This document shows, one piece after another, positions 25,432-34,325 of a stretch of DNA of 64,000 bases. The translations under genes were made by a program, and so were the position numbers. The stretch comes from Rhizobium sp. BK196 (GTDB lineage: Bacteria; Pseudomonadota; Alphaproteobacteria; Rhizobiales; Rhizobiaceae), in the NCBI RefSeq assembly GCF_014193255.1, contig NZ_JACHZB010000006.1:124001-188000 (forward strand). The letters run 5' to 3'. Under the pieces are notes generated by a model, which saw nothing but the letters and a program-made list of their open reading frames with translations, was not told the origin of the DNA and ran no database searches. Each line of letters opens with the position of its first letter. The stretch's first letter is position 1.

Positions 25432-27570
25432 GTGTCTGAAAACAAGTCAGCAAAAATCTCTGCCTGGAATCCGGTCAAGACCGACCGCTTTCTCGTTGGC
25501 GCTCCGCATTATCCCGAACATGTCGACGAAAGCTATTGGGAGCGCGATGCCGAGCGTATGGCCAAAGCCGGCCTCAATGTCGTCAGGATGGCGGAATTTG
25601 CCTGGCACATTCTCGAACCTGAGCTCGGCCGTTTCGATTTCGACCTGTTCGACAGGGCGATCGCCGTCCTCGGTAAGCACGGTATCGACACGATCATGTG
25701 CACGCCGACGGCCACTCCGCCGCGCTGGCTGACCGTCGCGCATCCCGAGATCCTGCGGGTGGATGGCAAGGGCCGGCCGATGAGCCACGGGTCACGCCAG
25801 CACTGCGACACCGCAAGTCCGCTGTTTCGCGAGCATAGCCGGCGCATCACGAAGGCGATGGCAGAGCACTATCGTGACAATTCGCGCGTCGTCGGCTGGC
25901 AGACCGACAACGAACTCAACACCAGCATGCCGGAGAGTTTTTCAAAGGCGACGCTTAGCGAGTTTCAGGTCTTTCTCGCCGAGAAATACGGTGCAATCGA
26001 CAAGCTCAACCATGCCTGGGGAGGGGATTTCTGGGCAACCGCTTATCAGAGCTTCGACCAGGTGGTGCTGCCGATCGATTTCGGGCCGACCTTCCCGAGT
26101 CCCGGCCATGTGCAGGACTATCATCGTTTCCTGGCCTTCTCGACGGCGCGCTTCCAGCACGACCAGGTCGAGATCCTGCGTGCCGTCAATCCATCATGGT
26201 TCGTCTTCCACAATCTGGGCGGGCTGCGCGATATCGACTTTCGCGGACAGTTCACGACCGACCTCGATTTCGTCGGTTACGACATCTATCCGATGCTCTA
26301 CGACGAGTTCCAGCGCATCGGCAATCACGCCAAGGTGCAGGCGCTCCATCTCGACATCTGCAGGGGCTTTTCCGGCAACTATATCGTGCCCGAACAGCAA
26401 TCGAGTTTCGGCAGCCAGCCGGGCTTCTGCACCTTGACGCCGGAGCCCGGAGAGATGCGTCGCATGGCGATGTCCTCCGTTGCGCGCGGCGCCGACGGGC
26501 TGATGTTCTTCCGTTGGCGGCCCGCCCATTTCGGCGCCGAAATCTACTGGATGGGGATCATCGATCATGACGACGTCCCGCGCCATCGCTATGACGAAGC
26601 GAAGCGCTTCGCCACCGAGATGACGGCGCTGCAGGATAAGATTCTTGGCACTTATGTGCGCATGGACGTCGGTATTGCCGGATCGGATTTCGACAATCAG
26701 GAGGCTCACAAGACCTATCCGATCGGCCTGCCGAGCCCTCAAGACGATGCCGTCCTGCTGCATCAGTATTGCTACGATCGAGGCATTGCCTGCGGGTTCA
26801 TTCATCCTGAAGACGATCTCTCGAAGCTGAAACTCCTCTACGTGCCGCACTGGGTCATGTGGAAAGACGAATGGACGGAGCGACTGAAGTCGTTCGCCGA
26901 AGAGGGCGGCACGGTGGTGTTCGGCGCGCGGACGGGGACGCGCGACGAGAACAATCACGTCATCAGGGAGACCGCGCCGGGAACGGCGCTTTCGAAGCTG
27001 ACGGGGGTCAGGGTGGAGGATTTCGGTCGGCTTGCGGCACCTGGCGCCAAAGGCCTCTTCGAGGTCATGGAGCGATCAGGGGGACTGGTGGTGCCGCCGA
27101 ACAGGCCGGCTGAATCCCACCGGCGCGAACGCCGCTTTAAGATCGGTAATCGTGAGCTGACGGCTGGGCACTTCTACGAGAACCTGAGCGTCGACGATGA
27201 CGTCGAGGTGATCGCCACCTGGTCCAACCGCTACGCCGAGGGAAGGCCGATGGCGACATCCAGAAAGGTCGGCAAGGGCCGCGTCGTCTATCTCGGCACC
27301 TATCTGACGCCGGATCTGACAGAGGCCTTGTCGGAACGTCTGTTCGGCGATGCCCGGATCGAACCGCTCATCGCCGACTTGCCCGAGGGTGTCGAGGTGA
27401 CGATGCGCATGAACGAGGATCGTCGCCTTCTCTTCATCCAGAACTACTTGGACAAGCCAGCCAGGATCTCTCATGTTCTGGCCGGCATCAATCTCTTGGA
27501 TGCGGGCAAAGAGGTGGACGGCGCGCTTGCGCTCGAAGGTTATGGCTGCGCCGTGGTGCAACTCTCCTGA
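25432..27570 (+). CDS. Beta-galactosidase, glycoside hydrolase family 42
   Basis: This 712-residue enzyme starts with GTG. It has the GH42 barrel (LVGAPHYPEHVDESYW), acid/base Glu161 in WQTDNELNT and the probable nucleophile Glu321 in IVPEQQSSFG. A trimerisation domain (about 400-610) and a beta C-terminal domain follow. There is no signal peptide, so it acts in the cytoplasm on imported galactosides. As last gene of operon A it points to a galactoside substrate for the transporter. The family can also include arabinopyranosidases. Confidence 0.93.
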   Translation: MSENKSAKISAWNPVKTDRFLVGAPHYPEHVDESYWERDAERMAKAGLNVVRMAEFAWHILEPELGRFDFDLFDRAIAVLGKHGIDTIMCTPTATPPRWLTVAHPEILRVDGKGRPMSHGSRQHCDTASPLFREHSRRITKAMAEHYRDNSRVVGWQTDNELNTSMPESFSKATLSEFQVFLAEKYGAIDKLNHAWGGDFWATAYQSFDQVVLPIDFGPTFPSPGHVQDYHRFLAFSTARFQHDQVEILRAVNPSWFVFHNLGGLRDIDFRGQFTTDLDFVGYDIYPMLYDEFQRIGNHAKVQALHLDICRGFSGNYIVPEQQSSFGSQPGFCTLTPEPGEMRRMAMSSVARGADGLMFFRWRPAHFGAEIYWMGIIDHDDVPRHRYDEAKRFATEMTALQDKILGTYVRMDVGIAGSDFDNQEAHKTYPIGLPSPQDDAVLLHQYCYDRGIACGFIHPEDDLSKLKLLYVPHWVMWKDEWTERLKSFAEEGGTVVFGARTGTRDENNHVIRETAPGTALSKLTGVRVEDFGRLAAPGAKGLFEVMERSGGLVVPPNRPAESHRRERRFKIGNRELTAGHFYENLSVDDDVEVIATWSNRYAEGRPMATSRKVGKGRVVYLGTYLTPDLTEALSERLFGDARIEPLIADLPEGVEVTMRMNEDRRLLFIQNYLDKPARISHVLAGINLLDAGKEVDGALALEGYGCAVVQLS

Positions 27571-27759
27571 AACATGTTGCGGCCGGAAACGCCGACGCTC
27601 CGGCAGGTTAGAAATGAGATGATCGAATAAGCATGGAACTCGCTGGGGCATCCTTAGCCCTGGCGGGATCATTTGCGACTTTTTGTGCCCGTGTTACTCA
27701 ATCAAGAACGGGTCGGGTGGAGGCAATCGCCGCCCTCGACCTGGATCCGCGTGTGATTG

Positions 27760-28158
27760 CTACACCCAGTTCTCAGTCCTGACTCCGGGCATGCGAACGA
27801 ACTCACGCATGTTGTTGGTGACGACGATCAGCCCTTCGGCACGGGCATGACCACCAATTTGCATGTCATGGGGGCCGCAAGGAGTGCCGGCCCGCTCCAG
27901 ATCTGCCCGGACCTGTCCATAGTGCAAGGCCGCCTTTTCTCCGAACGGGAGGACTTCCAAGCGCGCCGTGAAATGTTCAATAGCTGTCAAATTTTCAATG
28001 CGACGAGCGGATTTCTCCGCGCCGTAGTACAGTTCAGCGAGCGTGATTGAGGATATGCAAAGCTGCTCGGCAAGCAGGTTGAATTTCTCCCGGAGCTCCA
28101 GCGGATAGTTCTTCATTACATAGATGCAGATATTGGTGTCGAGCATGTAAGCGAGCAT
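27760..28158 (-). CDS. vapC: VapC-type PIN-domain toxin
   Basis: This 132-residue PIN-domain ribonuclease has the acidic residues Asp7 (MLDTNICIY), Glu42 (LAELYYG) and Asp98 (PHDMQIGGHA) and the C-terminal TNNMREF motif. VapC toxins cleave tRNA or rRNA when freed from VapB. The ATG at 28158 shares one base with the vapB stop (TGATG). Translation could instead begin at Met5. It is the second gene of the vapBC operon. Confidence 0.93.
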   Translation of the reverse strand: MLAYMLDTNICIYVMKNYPLELREKFNLLAEQLCISSITLAELYYGAEKSARRIENLTAIEHFTARLEVLPFGEKAALHYGQVRADLERAGTPCGPHDMQIGGHARAEGLIVVTNNMREFVRMPGVRTENWV

Positions 28159-28391
28159 CAGAACGGCTCGCGCTCTTCGGTCTTTGGCTGCTCGCGCTCG
28201 TTCATGAAATCCTCGCTCACACGTGGGCCTGTGAGGAATAGATCGTCCCAACGCTTGCCTTGGGGCACTATTACGCGGCTGCGGCCGATTTTGATAATAT
28301 CGACCTGATGCACATCTTCCGGAAAGGCGACAGCCTTCGGAAGCCGGACGGCCTGGCTGCGATTGCTTGTAAACACTGTAGATCTCGTCAT
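28158..28391 (-). CDS. vapB: VapB-type antitoxin
   Basis: This 77-residue protein has an N-terminal AbrB-like swapped-hairpin DNA-binding domain (TVFTSNRSQAVRLPKAVAFP) and an acidic C-terminal tail that would wrap VapC. It overlaps vapC by one base. It probably represses its own promoter at the palindrome 12 nt upstream of its ATG. Confidence 0.93.
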   Translation of the reverse strand: MTRSTVFTSNRSQAVRLPKAVAFPEDVHQVDIIKIGRSRVIVPQGKRWDDLFLTGPRVSEDFMNEREQPKTEEREPF

Positions 28392-28402
28392 GTCAGCCTC
28401 CT

Positions 28403-28423
28403 GTATATCCGATTGGGATATAC
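28403..28423. promoter_or_regulatory. VapB operator palindrome
   Basis: GTATATCC GATTG GGATATAC is a perfect 8-bp inverted repeat with a 5-nt spacer, just upstream of vapB. Position and symmetry fit autoregulation by the VapBC complex. Confidence 0.75.
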
Positions 28424-29222
28424 GTAATACGCGAGTTTAATAGTTGCAAGTCGATGCCGAGTTCAGAACGCCGCACAGCGGTGGTATTCCGGCCGTTCGA
28501 CTGTGAGCCAGGTTGACAGAATCGCACTTCTCAATGAGAACGTAAAGCGAACAAATGGGAAGGTGAGCATTTATGATACGTTTCGCGCCGAAGATCCAGC
28601 AGAACGCTGCCGCAGCAATCAAAAAGCCGAGCGGCAACACGCGACCCGGCATCGGGCTATCGGACACTTCAGTCGCTGCCGCCGAGAATGAGGCCGGCAA
28701 GATGGAGGGGCTGGCTGCCACGGCGGTATCGGGATCTGTCGGGCCTGCCGCTAAACTCCTAGAGTTGTCAGGGGAGTTACCTTCGAAAGGCAGAAAAACA
28801 GGTTCCAGAAAGCGCAAGGAGGTCGCGCGCCCGGAGCAACTCGATGTCGGCAACCGCGGCCACGAAGGTGTTGGCGATTTGCTGCTCGACCTTTGACATA
28901 GGCTTCGAGTACTGGTGCCAATGCTTTTCTTGCGCTTATGATTTCTTTTTGGATTCTAAGGGGTCATGTCACTTTCGCCGGATGACCCGAGATCAATTCC
29001 AACTTGAAAAGCAGCTCATCGGTAGTCTGGCACCGACGGATAAGCCCATCAACATCGTGCAGCCGATCCATCGGTCACCGTCGCAGCTGGTCGATGTTTT
29101 CGGGCCGAATTTGCCCGGCAAGCAGGGCCGATGGAAACCTGGCTTGCCGCCGTCATTTATCGCCAATCACGTCGTCGAAGCAGACGAAGTCGGGTGGGTC
29201 ACCGCTGTCCTGTCACTTGTAA
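28424..29222. other. Gene-poor stretch between vapBC and operon B
   Basis: About 800 nt with no convincing gene. Open frames on both strands are short and lack recognisable domains. Only one, at 28573, has a plausible ribosome binding site. No inverted terminal repeats or transposase motifs were found. It looks like decayed or recombined sequence next to a toxin-antitoxin module. Confidence 0.5.
28573..28896 (+). CDS. Hypothetical protein (doubtful)
   Basis: This 107-codon frame starts MIRFAPKIQQNAAAAIKKP and is preceded by GGAAGGTGAG. It is rich in Ala, Gly, Lys and Ser with a basic stretch (SKGRKTGSRKRKEV), with no domain that I recognise. An antisense frame of similar length covers the same bases, so coding status is uncertain. 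Confidence 0.2.
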   Translation: MIRFAPKIQQNAAAAIKKPSGNTRPGIGLSDTSVAAAENEAGKMEGLAATAVSGSVGPAAKLLELSGELPSKGRKTGSRKRKEVARPEQLDVGNRGHEGVGDLLLDL

Positions 29223-30284
29223 CTAGTTCAGCACTGGTTCGCCCGCGGTGATGCGTTGTCCGCCCTCGTCGAACAGGTGAACGGCATCATGGAGCGGAGC
29301 GATCCTGAGCACATCGCCGGGGGCTGCTCTGATCCGTTCCCGGAAGACGCAGCTGATCGTCTGGGTGCCAAGACGGGCAATCACCAATGTCTCGGATCCC
29401 GTCGGCTCGACAACGACTGTTGTCACCTCGATTCCATCTCGATCGAGCATCATGTGCTCAGGGCGAATGCCATAAGTAACCGCGCCGGATGGGCGTCGTT
29501 CGCTCGGTAGAATAAGGCCGTCTGTGGTCCGGAAACCCTCATTCGTCATGCTTCCCTCGATGAAATTCATGGCGGGAGAGCCGATGAAGCCGGCGACGAA
29601 GAGGTTATTTGGCCGGTCGTAGAGTTCGAGCGGCGAGCCCGACTGTTCGATCACGCCGTCCTTCATCACGACAATCTTGTCTGCCATTGTCATTGCCTCG
29701 ATTTGGTCGTGCGTGACATAGATTGTCGTCGTTTTCAGCCGCTGATGCAGCTCCTTGATCTCGGAGCGCATCTGGACGCGCAGTTTGGCATCGAGGTTCG
29801 ACAGCGGCTCGTCGAAGAGGAAGACGGCAGGATCCCGGACGATGGCGCGGCCCATCGCAACACGCTGCCGCTGGCCGCCCGACAATTGCTTCGGATAGCG
29901 CTGCAGAAGCGCCTCGAGGCCGAGGATCTTGGCGGCATTGCCGACGCGCTGATCGATCTCCGTCTTCGGCATGCGCTTCAGCCGCAACGAGAAGCCCATG
30001 TTTTTGGCGACCGTCATATGCGGATAAAGCGCATAGTTCTGGAACACCATCGCGATATCGCGGTCTTTTGGCGCCAGTTCGTTGACAATATGCTTGCCGA
30101 TCTGAATCTCGCCCGAGCTGATGTCTTCCAGACCAGCGATCATTCTGAGCAGGGTGGATTTGCCGCAACCTGAGGGGCCGACAAGGACCACGAACTCCCC
30201 GTCGCGGATATCGACCGACACACCTTTGATGGCTTTGAATGCGCCATAATCCTTGCGCGCATTGTTCACTCTAACATGAGCCAT
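29223..30284 (-). CDS. Sugar ABC transporter ATPase (MalK/UgpC type), operon B
   Basis: This 353-residue ATPase has Walker A GPSGCGKST, signature LSGGQRQRVAMGRA, Walker B VFLFDEP and the H-loop YVTHDQ. The C-terminal TOBE domain carries VTYGIRPEHMML. It is the last gene of operon B and lies 21 nt after the sugar isomerase. It is close to, but distinct from, the operon A ATPase. Each operon therefore has its own energy subunit. Confidence 0.95.
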   Translation of the reverse strand: MAHVRVNNARKDYGAFKAIKGVSVDIRDGEFVVLVGPSGCGKSTLLRMIAGLEDISSGEIQIGKHIVNELAPKDRDIAMVFQNYALYPHMTVAKNMGFSLRLKRMPKTEIDQRVGNAAKILGLEALLQRYPKQLSGGQRQRVAMGRAIVRDPAVFLFDEPLSNLDAKLRVQMRSEIKELHQRLKTTTIYVTHDQIEAMTMADKIVVMKDGVIEQSGSPLELYDRPNNLFVAGFIGSPAMNFIEGSMTNEGFRTTDGLILPSERRPSGAVTYGIRPEHMMLDRDGIEVTTVVVEPTGSETLVIARLGTQTISCVFRERIRAAPGDVLRIAPLHDAVHLFDEGGQRITAGEPVLN

Positions 30285-30305
30285 TTCCGTCCTCCCCGGT
30301 CGCTG

Positions 30306-31160
30306 TCAAAGCGTGTTCAAGACATTTCTGAGATAGGCGAGGCCAAGACGTTCACCCTCCTTTCGGGCATCGAGATCCTTGCCCGGCCATCCGTAGGCGG
30401 CGTCCTCGTGCTCGATCGAAAGTGTGCCGTCGAAGCCATTGGTCCGCGCCTGGCGCAGGAAACGCTGCCAGTCGAGAAGGCCCTGGCCCGGCAGTTTGTA
30501 CTGCCACCAGCCCTTGCCGTGATAGCCGACGGACTGCTGCATGGCGGCATCAATCGCGGTATCCTTGGCGTGGAGAATGGCGATGCGATCCTTGACCGCG
30601 TCCATCGCGGCATAGGGGTCGACGCCGATGCGGATGAGGTGCGATGGGTCGAATTCGAGACCGAAGCGCCGGTCGGGTATCCGCTTGAAGAGCTCCTGCC
30701 ATCCCTTCGGCGTGGTTCCGATGAAGTTGTCCTTCGGGCCTGGCCAGTTTTCGATCGCAAAGACGAGACCGCTTGAGGTCGTCCTTTCGATCAGCCGGTT
30801 GGCGAATTCGGCAAAATCCTCATAGTTGGCTTCGTCGTCGCAATTGTCGTCGCGTCCGGGAAAGATCACGAAGATCGGAACGCCCGCTTCGCCGATCGCT
30901 TCGGCAAATTCCTCCGTGCGGGCACGAAGATCATTGCGCTTGCTGCGATCAGCGTCGAGCTGATTGCCGAAATAGGTGATCGAGGAGACGAAGAGGTTAC
31001 GCTCCCGGGCAAGTGCTACGGCAGCCCCCACTCTGTCCGGGGTCTTGATATGGCCGCCGACATCGATTTCGATCGCATCGAAACCGGCCGACGCCGCAAA
31101 ATCCGCCACTTCCTCGAGCGGCCGGTCGTTGAATGTCGACGTATAAAAACCAATCCTCAT
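30306..31160 (-). CDS. Sugar phosphate isomerase/epimerase (xylose isomerase-like TIM barrel)
   Basis: This 284-residue AP endonuclease 2-type TIM barrel has metal-binding signatures FAIENWPG (Glu), GLEFDPSHLIRIG (Asp, His), ILHAKD (His, Asp) and a late Glu in LSIEHEDA. Such proteins include ketose epimerases, inosose dehydratase-like and 3-keto-sugar enzymes. The ATG at 31160 follows GGGAGGATCTTG; a TTG one codon earlier is unlikely. It lies inside operon B, so it probably processes the imported sugar. Confidence 0.85.
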   Translation of the reverse strand: MRIGFYTSTFNDRPLEEVADFAASAGFDAIEIDVGGHIKTPDRVGAAVALARERNLFVSSITYFGNQLDADRSKRNDLRARTEEFAEAIGEAGVPIFVIFPGRDDNCDDEANYEDFAEFANRLIERTTSSGLVFAIENWPGPKDNFIGTTPKGWQELFKRIPDRRFGLEFDPSHLIRIGVDPYAAMDAVKDRIAILHAKDTAIDAAMQQSVGYHGKGWWQYKLPGQGLLDWQRFLRQARTNGFDGTLSIEHEDAAYGWPGKDLDARKEGERLGLAYLRNVLNTL

Positions 31161-31191
31161 CAAGATCCTCCCGGCGGTCTTGCCGGCTGAT

Positions 31192-32430
31192 TCAATTGTT
31201 CAGGCGGTCCATGAATTTGAGGGGCGAACGAGTGCGTTGAACGGCGTTGGCTGAAGCGAGCATCAAGGCTGCGGCCATCGGCATCGCTGCCGCACCGAGC
31301 GCCGAGGCATCCTCACCGATCGAGGCGCGATGCAGCGTGGGCAGAGTAGCGTCTCCGGCCGTCAAATGTTCGTGAACGTAGCGGAGCAACTCGTCGATCA
31401 TGCGGATCGGCAGGCGCCCACCGATGATGATGGCGTCAGGATCGACGATCATGCCGATATGCTTGACCGCTATAGCCAAATGCGCGCTCATTTCCTTCAG
31501 CCACTTTGAAACGAGTGCCCTGCCGTGCGCGTCGAGTGAAAGAAGGTCCTGGGGCACGCTTGCGCGAATGCCATGTTCCGCCAGAAATTTATAAAGGAAG
31601 AACAGCGTTACCACCTCGCCGAGAAGATCGACCTTCTGTGCTGTCTTGTCCCGGTGGTTGGCAATCGGCAGCCAGCCGATTTCGCCGCTAAGTGCCATGG
31701 CGCCGCGATGGCCATTGCCATCGAGCACGAGGCCCCCGCCCAGGCAGGCATTGATCGCGATATAGAAAAAGCTGCGGCTTTCCGCCCCGAGGCCGTAGTC
31801 AAGCTCGGCAAGCGCTGCGGCATTGGTCTCATTTTCGATGAAGACCGGATGCTGCGTCAGGTTTTCGAGCGCAGTACGTACGTCGAATGCCGTCCATTCG
31901 GAATAGTCGTCCGGCATGCCGAGAAAAGGGATTTCTCCAAGCCAATCCGGCATCGCAAGGCCGATCCCGGCCAGATGCGCGTCGTCGACCAGGCGGCTTC
32001 GGTGGAAGTGCGATATGGCATCGGCCGCCAGCTGCATGAACTCGGCCGGACGCACATAGCGTTTCTCGTGGTGTACGCGTGCGCGCACGTTGCCGACGGC
32101 ATCGACGGCCAGGATCGTAAGGTGGTCGCGATCCATGTCGATGCCGATCGCGAAAAACGCGTCGGGATTTATTTCGAGCTCGATTGCCGGCTGCCCCCTC
32201 AGCCCGTGCCGCCGGCGAGCCTCTATGATCAGGCCCTCATCGAGCAGGCGGTCGACGATCCGGGCGATTGCCGGCTTGGTGAAGCCGGTCTGCCTGGCGA
32301 TCTCGGCGCGTGAAATTGGCGCCTGCCTATGGATGCAGCGTATCACCACGGCTCTGTTGTGCTCGCCCGCATCCTCGACGTTGGCCCCCGTCAGGTCGGG
32401 AGAAAATCTGGCGCCGGTCGCCTGGTTCAT
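31192..32430 (-). CDS. ROK-family transcriptional regulator embedded in operon B
   Basis: This 412-residue ROK repressor has an N-terminal winged helix (ISRAEIARQTGFTKPAIARIV, about residues 38-58). Its sugar-kinase-like domain contains FIENETNAAALAELDYG and DPDAIIIGGRLP. The CXCGXXGC zinc motif of typical ROK proteins is absent. It sits between the permease and isomerase genes on the same strand, so it is probably co-transcribed and self-limiting. It is the best candidate to bind the 18-bp element before the operon B binding-protein gene. Confidence 0.88.
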   Translation of the reverse strand: MNQATGARFSPDLTGANVEDAGEHNRAVVIRCIHRQAPISRAEIARQTGFTKPAIARIVDRLLDEGLIIEARRRHGLRGQPAIELEINPDAFFAIGIDMDRDHLTILAVDAVGNVRARVHHEKRYVRPAEFMQLAADAISHFHRSRLVDDAHLAGIGLAMPDWLGEIPFLGMPDDYSEWTAFDVRTALENLTQHPVFIENETNAAALAELDYGLGAESRSFFYIAINACLGGGLVLDGNGHRGAMALSGEIGWLPIANHRDKTAQKVDLLGEVVTLFFLYKFLAEHGIRASVPQDLLSLDAHGRALVSKWLKEMSAHLAIAVKHIGMIVDPDAIIIGGRLPIRMIDELLRYVHEHLTAGDATLPTLHRASIGEDASALGAAAMPMAAALMLASANAVQRTRSPLKFMDRLNN

Positions 32431-32470
32431 GCTCGGAATCTCCTATCAGCCACAGACACGCAACCCGGCT

Positions 32471-33313
32471 CTATCCCTTCACAGCGCCACTGGTCATGGC
32501 GCCGAGGATCAGCCTCTGGAGCGACAGGAAGGCCACGATCGCCGGAACGACGGAAATCAGGCAGGCGGCCGCAAGCAGCTGGATGGACGAGTCGGTCTGC
32601 ATGCCACGGAAGTTAAAGATTCCGACACCGATCGGCATCAGGTCATTTTTAGTGAGCAGCAGGAAAGGCACTAGGAATTGCGACCAGCCGGCAATCACCG
32701 TGATGATGAAGACGGAGGCAATGCCCGGCGCCGACAAGGGCAGGATGATGCGCCAGAAGACCGAGAAGCGGTTGCAGCCGTCGATCATCGCGGCTTCGTC
32801 GAGGCTACGCGGAATGCCGTCCACGGTGCCTTTCAATAGCCAGGTCGCAAGGGGAACGCCGAGCGCGATATAGACCATGACGACGGCAAAATGGGTGTCG
32901 AGCAGGCCGAGACGGTTCATGTAGCGATAGAGCGGCACCATGATTACGAGCGGCGAGATCATCTGGAAAAGCAGGAGCCCCATCATCGACAGGCCCTTGC
33001 CGCGGAACTGGAAGCGAGAGAATGCGTAAGCGGCAGGCAAGGCAACGATCAGCACGCCGAATCCGCTCAAGGCCGCAAGCTTCAGGCCGTTCCAGAGATA
33101 AATTGGAAAATAGCTGTTGTTGAGAACGGTGATGAAATTCTGGATTGTGGGATTGTCGGGGATATAACGCGCCGCGCCGCGATAGACCTCACGCTTGTCA
33201 CGCAGCGCCATCGACAGGAGATAGGTGAGGGGGCCGGCAAAGAAGACGAACATCACCAGCATGAAGAGATAACTCATGGCATCGCCGAGCGGTGTTCCTG
33301 TGCGTCTGCTCAT
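32471..33313 (-). CDS. Sugar ABC transporter permease (MalG type), operon B
   Basis: This 280-residue permease has six helices and an EAA loop SLDEAAMIDGCNRFSVFWRI. It ends in a MalG-type tail LILGAMTSGAVKG. It overlaps the preceding permease by 4 nt. It forms the channel with the MalF-type subunit for operon B. Confidence 0.93.
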   Translation of the reverse strand: MSRRTGTPLGDAMSYLFMLVMFVFFAGPLTYLLSMALRDKREVYRGAARYIPDNPTIQNFITVLNNSYFPIYLWNGLKLAALSGFGVLIVALPAAYAFSRFQFRGKGLSMMGLLLFQMISPLVIMVPLYRYMNRLGLLDTHFAVVMVYIALGVPLATWLLKGTVDGIPRSLDEAAMIDGCNRFSVFWRIILPLSAPGIASVFIITVIAGWSQFLVPFLLLTKNDLMPIGVGIFNFRGMQTDSSIQLLAAACLISVVPAIVAFLSLQRLILGAMTSGAVKG

Positions 33314-34239
33314 TGCTCTTCCTCCTTCGGCAGGAACGACGCGTAGACGAAGGCCAGGCCGAGGCTGATGATCAGCATCAGCACCGAAAGCACGCTGCCG
33401 CCGGAAAGATCGTAGTTTCGGAAGACGATGTTGAAGACGTAGAGCGAGATCACTTCGGTCGCGCGTCCCGGTCCGCCGCCTGTCAGCGTGATGATCGCAT
33501 CGAAGGTGTTGACCGTCTGGATGGTGATCAGGATCATGTTGACGAGAATTGCGGCGCGCAGCTGCGGCAGCGTCACGAAGAAGAACTGCTGCGAGGCGCT
33601 GGCGCCGTCGACCTCGGCGGCTTCGTAGAGCGAGGGATCGATCGATTTCAGCGCCGCATACATCACGACCATCGAAAAGGCCGTGCCGCGCCAGATGTTT
33701 GAGATCAGTGTCGACCAGGGCGCCATCGCCGGATCCGAAAGCCAGGCCACTGTCGGCATGTGCATCAGCCTCAAAATGCTGTTCAGTGCGCCATAAGGCG
33801 CTTCGGAAAACAGCATCTGCCAGATGATACCGCCGGCAATGCCCGGCACGACCCAGGCGACCAGCGCCGTCGTTCTGAGAATCGTGGTGCCGAACAGGCC
33901 GCGCTTTTCGCCGCGGATGACGGTGACAGCGACCGCGAGACCGAGAATCTGCTGGCCGATGACACTGCCACCGACGAAGATCAGCGTCGCCCAGAGAATG
34001 TCGGGCAGCTGCGGCGAGCTGAGCGCATTGGCGATCGAACCCAGCGTATAGTCCTGATTTTCGCCGATCAGCGTCGCATTGGTGAAGGAAAGCCGGAAAA
34101 CGTCGATGACGGGATAAAGGTAGAATATGCCGATGACGACGATCACGGGCATGATCCAGGGCAGGGGGGCACCGGCGAACCGGCGCATGAACGTTCTGCT
34201 TTGAGGCGGGCTGTCAGCCTCGATGGCAATAGGGCTCAT
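33310..34239 (-). CDS. Sugar ABC transporter permease (MalF type), operon B
   Basis: This permease has about 309 residues, six helices and an EAA loop SLYEAAEVDGASASQQFFFV. The ATG at 34239 (MSPIAIEADSPP) follows ACAGAGAAGCC. The frame is open further to 34281, but that start would enter the intercistronic hairpin. It overlaps the MalG-type gene by 4 nt. Confidence 0.92.
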   Translation of the reverse strand: MSPIAIEADSPPQSRTFMRRFAGAPLPWIMPVIVVIGIFYLYPVIDVFRLSFTNATLIGENQDYTLGSIANALSSPQLPDILWATLIFVGGSVIGQQILGLAVAVTVIRGEKRGLFGTTILRTTALVAWVVPGIAGGIIWQMLFSEAPYGALNSILRLMHMPTVAWLSDPAMAPWSTLISNIWRGTAFSMVVMYAALKSIDPSLYEAAEVDGASASQQFFFVTLPQLRAAILVNMILITIQTVNTFDAIITLTGGGPGRATEVISLYVFNIVFRNYDLSGGSVLSVLMLIISLGLAFVYASFLPKEEEQ

Positions 34240-34267
34240 TGGCTTCTCTGTCCGGGTTTGACACTGT

Positions 34268-34297
34268 CGACGGCGCCTCAAAAGGCAGGCGCCGTCG
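34268..34297 (-). terminator. Intercistronic hairpin after the operon B binding-protein gene
   Basis: CGACGGCGCCT and AGGCGCCGTCG form a perfect 11-bp stem with an 8-nt loop, in the gap between the binding-protein stop (34326) and permease start (34239). No T-run follows, so it is more likely a message-stability or partial-termination element. Confidence 0.6.
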
Positions 34298-34325
34298 TAA
34301 TCTGAAGCGTCAGAAATGCGCGGGA

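Noticed and set aside
28437..28853. Minus-strand open frame in the gene-poor stretch
   Set aside because: No domain or convincing ribosome binding site; overlaps another doubtful frame on the plus strand.
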